8,715 nucleotides of DNA from Anaerolineae bacterium. GTDB taxonomy: Bacteria > Chloroflexota > Anaerolineae > 4572-78 > NAK82. This document shows positions 7,089 through 8,715 of this stretch, piece after piece. The notes under the pieces are model-generated. The model made no database searches. It was given only the letters and a program-made list of their open reading frames with translations, and was not told the origin of the DNA. The stretch is from positions 1 to 8,715 of the forward strand of contig JANXAX010000083.1 in NCBI GenBank assembly GCA_025062175.1, in the 5' to 3' direction. Numbering within the stretch: position 1 is the stretch's first letter; every line of letters begins with the position of its first letter. Both the position numbers and the translations under genes were made by a program.

Positions 7089-7763
7089 ATGGAGATTATC
7101 CCAGGTCTCTATCGCATTGTCGACTTTTTGAGCACCGTTTACGTGATCGACACGCAAGAGGGCCTGACGTTGATTGACGCTGGCATCGCCGGAAGTCACA
7201 AGCGCATTATGCGAGCGATCGCCCGCCTCGGCTACGACCCAGCGCAGCTGCGTCATATCCTCATTACCCACGCCGACGGCGACCATGTGGGGGGTGTGGT
7301 GCCCCTGGTGGCCGCTTCGGGCGCACGCGTATACGCCAGCGCCATCGAAGCACAGGCACTCGCGCGCGGCCAATTCTCACGTCCGTTGCGTCTGCGTGGC
7401 CTGCCGCGTCTGCTCTTCTGGCTGGCACGACCGCTGTATCGGGTGACACCTTTCCACGCCGCCGAAGTGGTGCGAGAAGGGGATATCCTGCCCGGCTTGG
7501 GTGGCTTGCAAGTGGTTGAGACTCCCGGTCACACCCCGGGGCATCTGTCCTTCTTCGCCCCGGCGAGCGGCATCTTGTTCGCCGGCGACTCGATGGCCTA
7601 TCACAACGGCAAGCTGCGCCGACCGTTTGCCCTGGTCACCTGGGATGAGCAGCTGGCGCTTGCCTCGCTGCGCAAACAAGCCGCGCTGCAACCACAAATT
7701 GTCTGTCTAGGACACGGCCCAGTTGTGTACGACGCCTTCCAAAAGTTCTCCATCCCAGATTGA
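7089..7763 (+). CDS. Metallo-beta-lactamase-fold hydrolase
   Basis: The 224-residue protein has the complete metal-binding set of the MBL superfamily. It has THADGDHVGG with His61, Asp63, Asp65 and His66 (60-69), TPGHTPGH with His148 (145-152), LFAGDSM with bridging Asp167 (163-169) and LGHGPV with His209 (207-212). Asp63 occupies the place usually held by the second His of HxHxDH, a variation seen in several glyoxalase II- and lactonase-like subgroups. No signal peptide is seen, so it should be cytoplasmic. Candidate substrates are thioesters (glyoxalase II-like), lactones or phosphodiesters; the sequence does not decide. It begins 29 nt after the stop of the broken flavin oxidoreductase. 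A GGGCGGG 8 nt before ATG 7089 may serve as ribosome binding site. It converges with the dipeptidase gene, with 7 nt between their stops. Confidence 0.88.
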   Translation: MEIIPGLYRIVDFLSTVYVIDTQEGLTLIDAGIAGSHKRIMRAIARLGYDPAQLRHILITHADGDHVGGVVPLVAASGARVYASAIEAQALARGQFSRPLRLRGLPRLLFWLARPLYRVTPFHAAEVVREGDILPGLGGLQVVETPGHTPGHLSFFAPASGILFAGDSMAYHNGKLRRPFALVTWDEQLALASLRKQAALQPQIVCLGHGPVVYDAFQKFSIPD

Positions 7764-7770
7764 GCACGCT

Positions 7771-8715
7771 TCATGGGGAGATAGGGAGACGCGCCAGACA
7801 CTCCATAAAGTAGATGGCAGTGCGGATACCGCCGAAGAATTGTGCCAGACTCAGCTTCTCGTTGGGAGCGTGAAGGTTATCGTCAGGGAGCCCAAAACCC
7901 ATCATGACCACTGGCACGCGCAGGATGCGCATGAAATCGGCGACCACCGGCAAGCTGCCGCCCGTGCGCAGGAACACCGGAGCTGCTCCAAATCCCAAGC
8001 GATAGGCTTCCACGGCGGCCTGCACTGCTGGTGCATGGCGATCCACCAAGGTGGGATAGGCATACGCGAGCCGACGCACCGCGATGCGCACCGTGGGCGG
8101 CGCGATGCGTTGAATGTGTTCCTCGAACAATTCGGCAATCTCCAACGGATCCTGGTCGGGCACCAAGCGCATGCTCAGCTTGATCGTCGCCTCGGCTGGG
8201 ATAACTGTTTTCTGCCCTTCCGCGACGAATCCGCCGCGGATGCCATGGATCTCCAGCGTGGGGCGTGCGGTGATACGCTCCCACACACTGTAGCCGAGCT
8301 CGCCAGGCCACAGCGCTGGTGCACCGATCTCCTCACGCAGAAAGCGTTCCTCGTCGAATGGAAGGCGCTCCAGTTCACGGCGTTCCTCGGCGGAGAGCGG
8401 CTGCACACGCTCGTAGAAACCAGGGATAGCCACCCGCCCTTGCACATCGTGCAGCTGGGCAATCATCTCGGCAGCCACTTGAAGCGGATTGTGCACCACG
8501 CCGCCGTAAGTGCCCGAATGTAAGTCGTGACGCGGCCCCTGGATGTGCACTTCGCAGTACACCAGTCCGCGCGTCCCGATAGTGATCTTCGGGGTGGTGG
8601 CATCCCAAAAACCGTCGTCAGAGATGACCGCCGCATCGCAGCGCAACAGGGCACTGTGTTGTTGGATCACCTCTTCAAGACCAGCGCTGCCACACTCCTC
8701 CTGACCCTCGATAAA
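7771..8715 (-). CDS. M20-family dipeptidase (CNDP-like), C-terminal part, N terminus outside the window
   Basis: The visible 314 residues are the C-terminal two thirds of a di-zinc metallopeptidase that hydrolyses dipeptides or similar short amides. The frame is open to the right edge; a GTG at 8670 is internal, because conserved sequence continues upstream. Reading inward, FIEGQEECGSAGLEEVI contains the catalytic Glu6 and metal-ligand Glu7, and VISDDGFW contains metal-ligand Asp33. The lid domain has RHDLHSGTYGGVVHNP with His66, which in the family contacts substrate across the dimer. Near the end, GFGLPDDNLHAPNEKL supplies metal-ligand His282. These match the CNDP/PepV-like M20 dipeptidases better than ArgE or DapE. 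The ending CLARLPISP is close to the expected C terminus, so only the N-terminal third is missing. It is transcribed against the neighbouring hydrolase gene and is probably unrelated to the glp operon. Confidence 0.9.
   Translation of the reverse strand, partial: FIEGQEECGSAGLEEVIQQHSALLRCDAAVISDDGFWDATTPKITIGTRGLVYCEVHIQGPRHDLHSGTYGGVVHNPLQVAAEMIAQLHDVQGRVAIPGFYERVQPLSAEERRELERLPFDEERFLREEIGAPALWPGELGYSVWERITARPTLEIHGIRGGFVAEGQKTVIPAEATIKLSMRLVPDQDPLEIAELFEEHIQRIAPPTVRIAVRRLAYAYPTLVDRHAPAVQAAVEAYRLGFGAAPVFLRTGGSLPVVADFMRILRVPVVMMGFGLPDDNLHAPNEKLSLAQFFGGIRTAIYFMECLARLPISP

Noticed and set aside
7723..8523. 266-codon + strand frame opposite the dipeptidase
   Set aside because: It is a shadow; the - strand has conserved catalytic and metal motifs of M20 peptidases throughout.

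Overview
The window is GC-rich, densely coded bacterial chromosome. Extracytoplasmic spacers of the Pro-Thr-Tyr type (PTPTPYPTYTPGP repeats), a glpABC operon and high-GC codon use resemble thermophilic or photoheterotrophic Chloroflexota. That assignment is an inference from style, not from a marker gene. No rRNA, tRNA, CRISPR array, insertion sequence or attachment site was seen.

Left region (1-1219): two coupled membrane-protein genes. A 98-residue protein with one C-terminal membrane helix overlaps by an ATGA the gene for a 305-residue protein. That larger protein has an N-terminal helix with a MotB/ZorB-like 'ADL' aspartate, a 138-residue Pro/Thr/Tyr repeat stalk and an OmpA/MotB-like C-terminal domain. 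A further gene may end in the first bases of the window (TTGA overlap), so the module probably continues to the left.

Central region (1322-6446): an operon-like run on the + strand. It encodes a class II fructose-bisphosphate aldolase and then the three subunits of anaerobic glycerol-3-phosphate dehydrogenase: GlpA (FAD plus BFD-like iron-sulfur domain), GlpB (flavoprotein) and GlpC (two 4Fe-4S motifs and two CCG domains). The aldolase and glpA genes overlap and glpB/glpC are 1 nt apart. GlpABC would oxidise glycerol-3-phosphate to DHAP and pass electrons to the quinone pool. The aldolase would condense DHAP with glyceraldehyde-3-phosphate, linking glycerol or lipid-glycerol use to gluconeogenesis.

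Right region (6515-8715): a broken Old Yellow Enzyme-type flavin oxidoreductase (two apparent +1 G shifts in G-runs, then an early stop and loss of the C-terminal half). An intact metallo-beta-lactamase-fold hydrolase starts exactly where the oxidoreductase remnant fades. Convergent to it, on the - strand, is the C-terminal part of an M20-family (CNDP-like) dipeptidase that runs off the right edge. The clearest oddities are the MotB/ZorB-like stalk protein with its small partner, the aldolase-glpABC linkage and the decayed flavin oxidoreductase.
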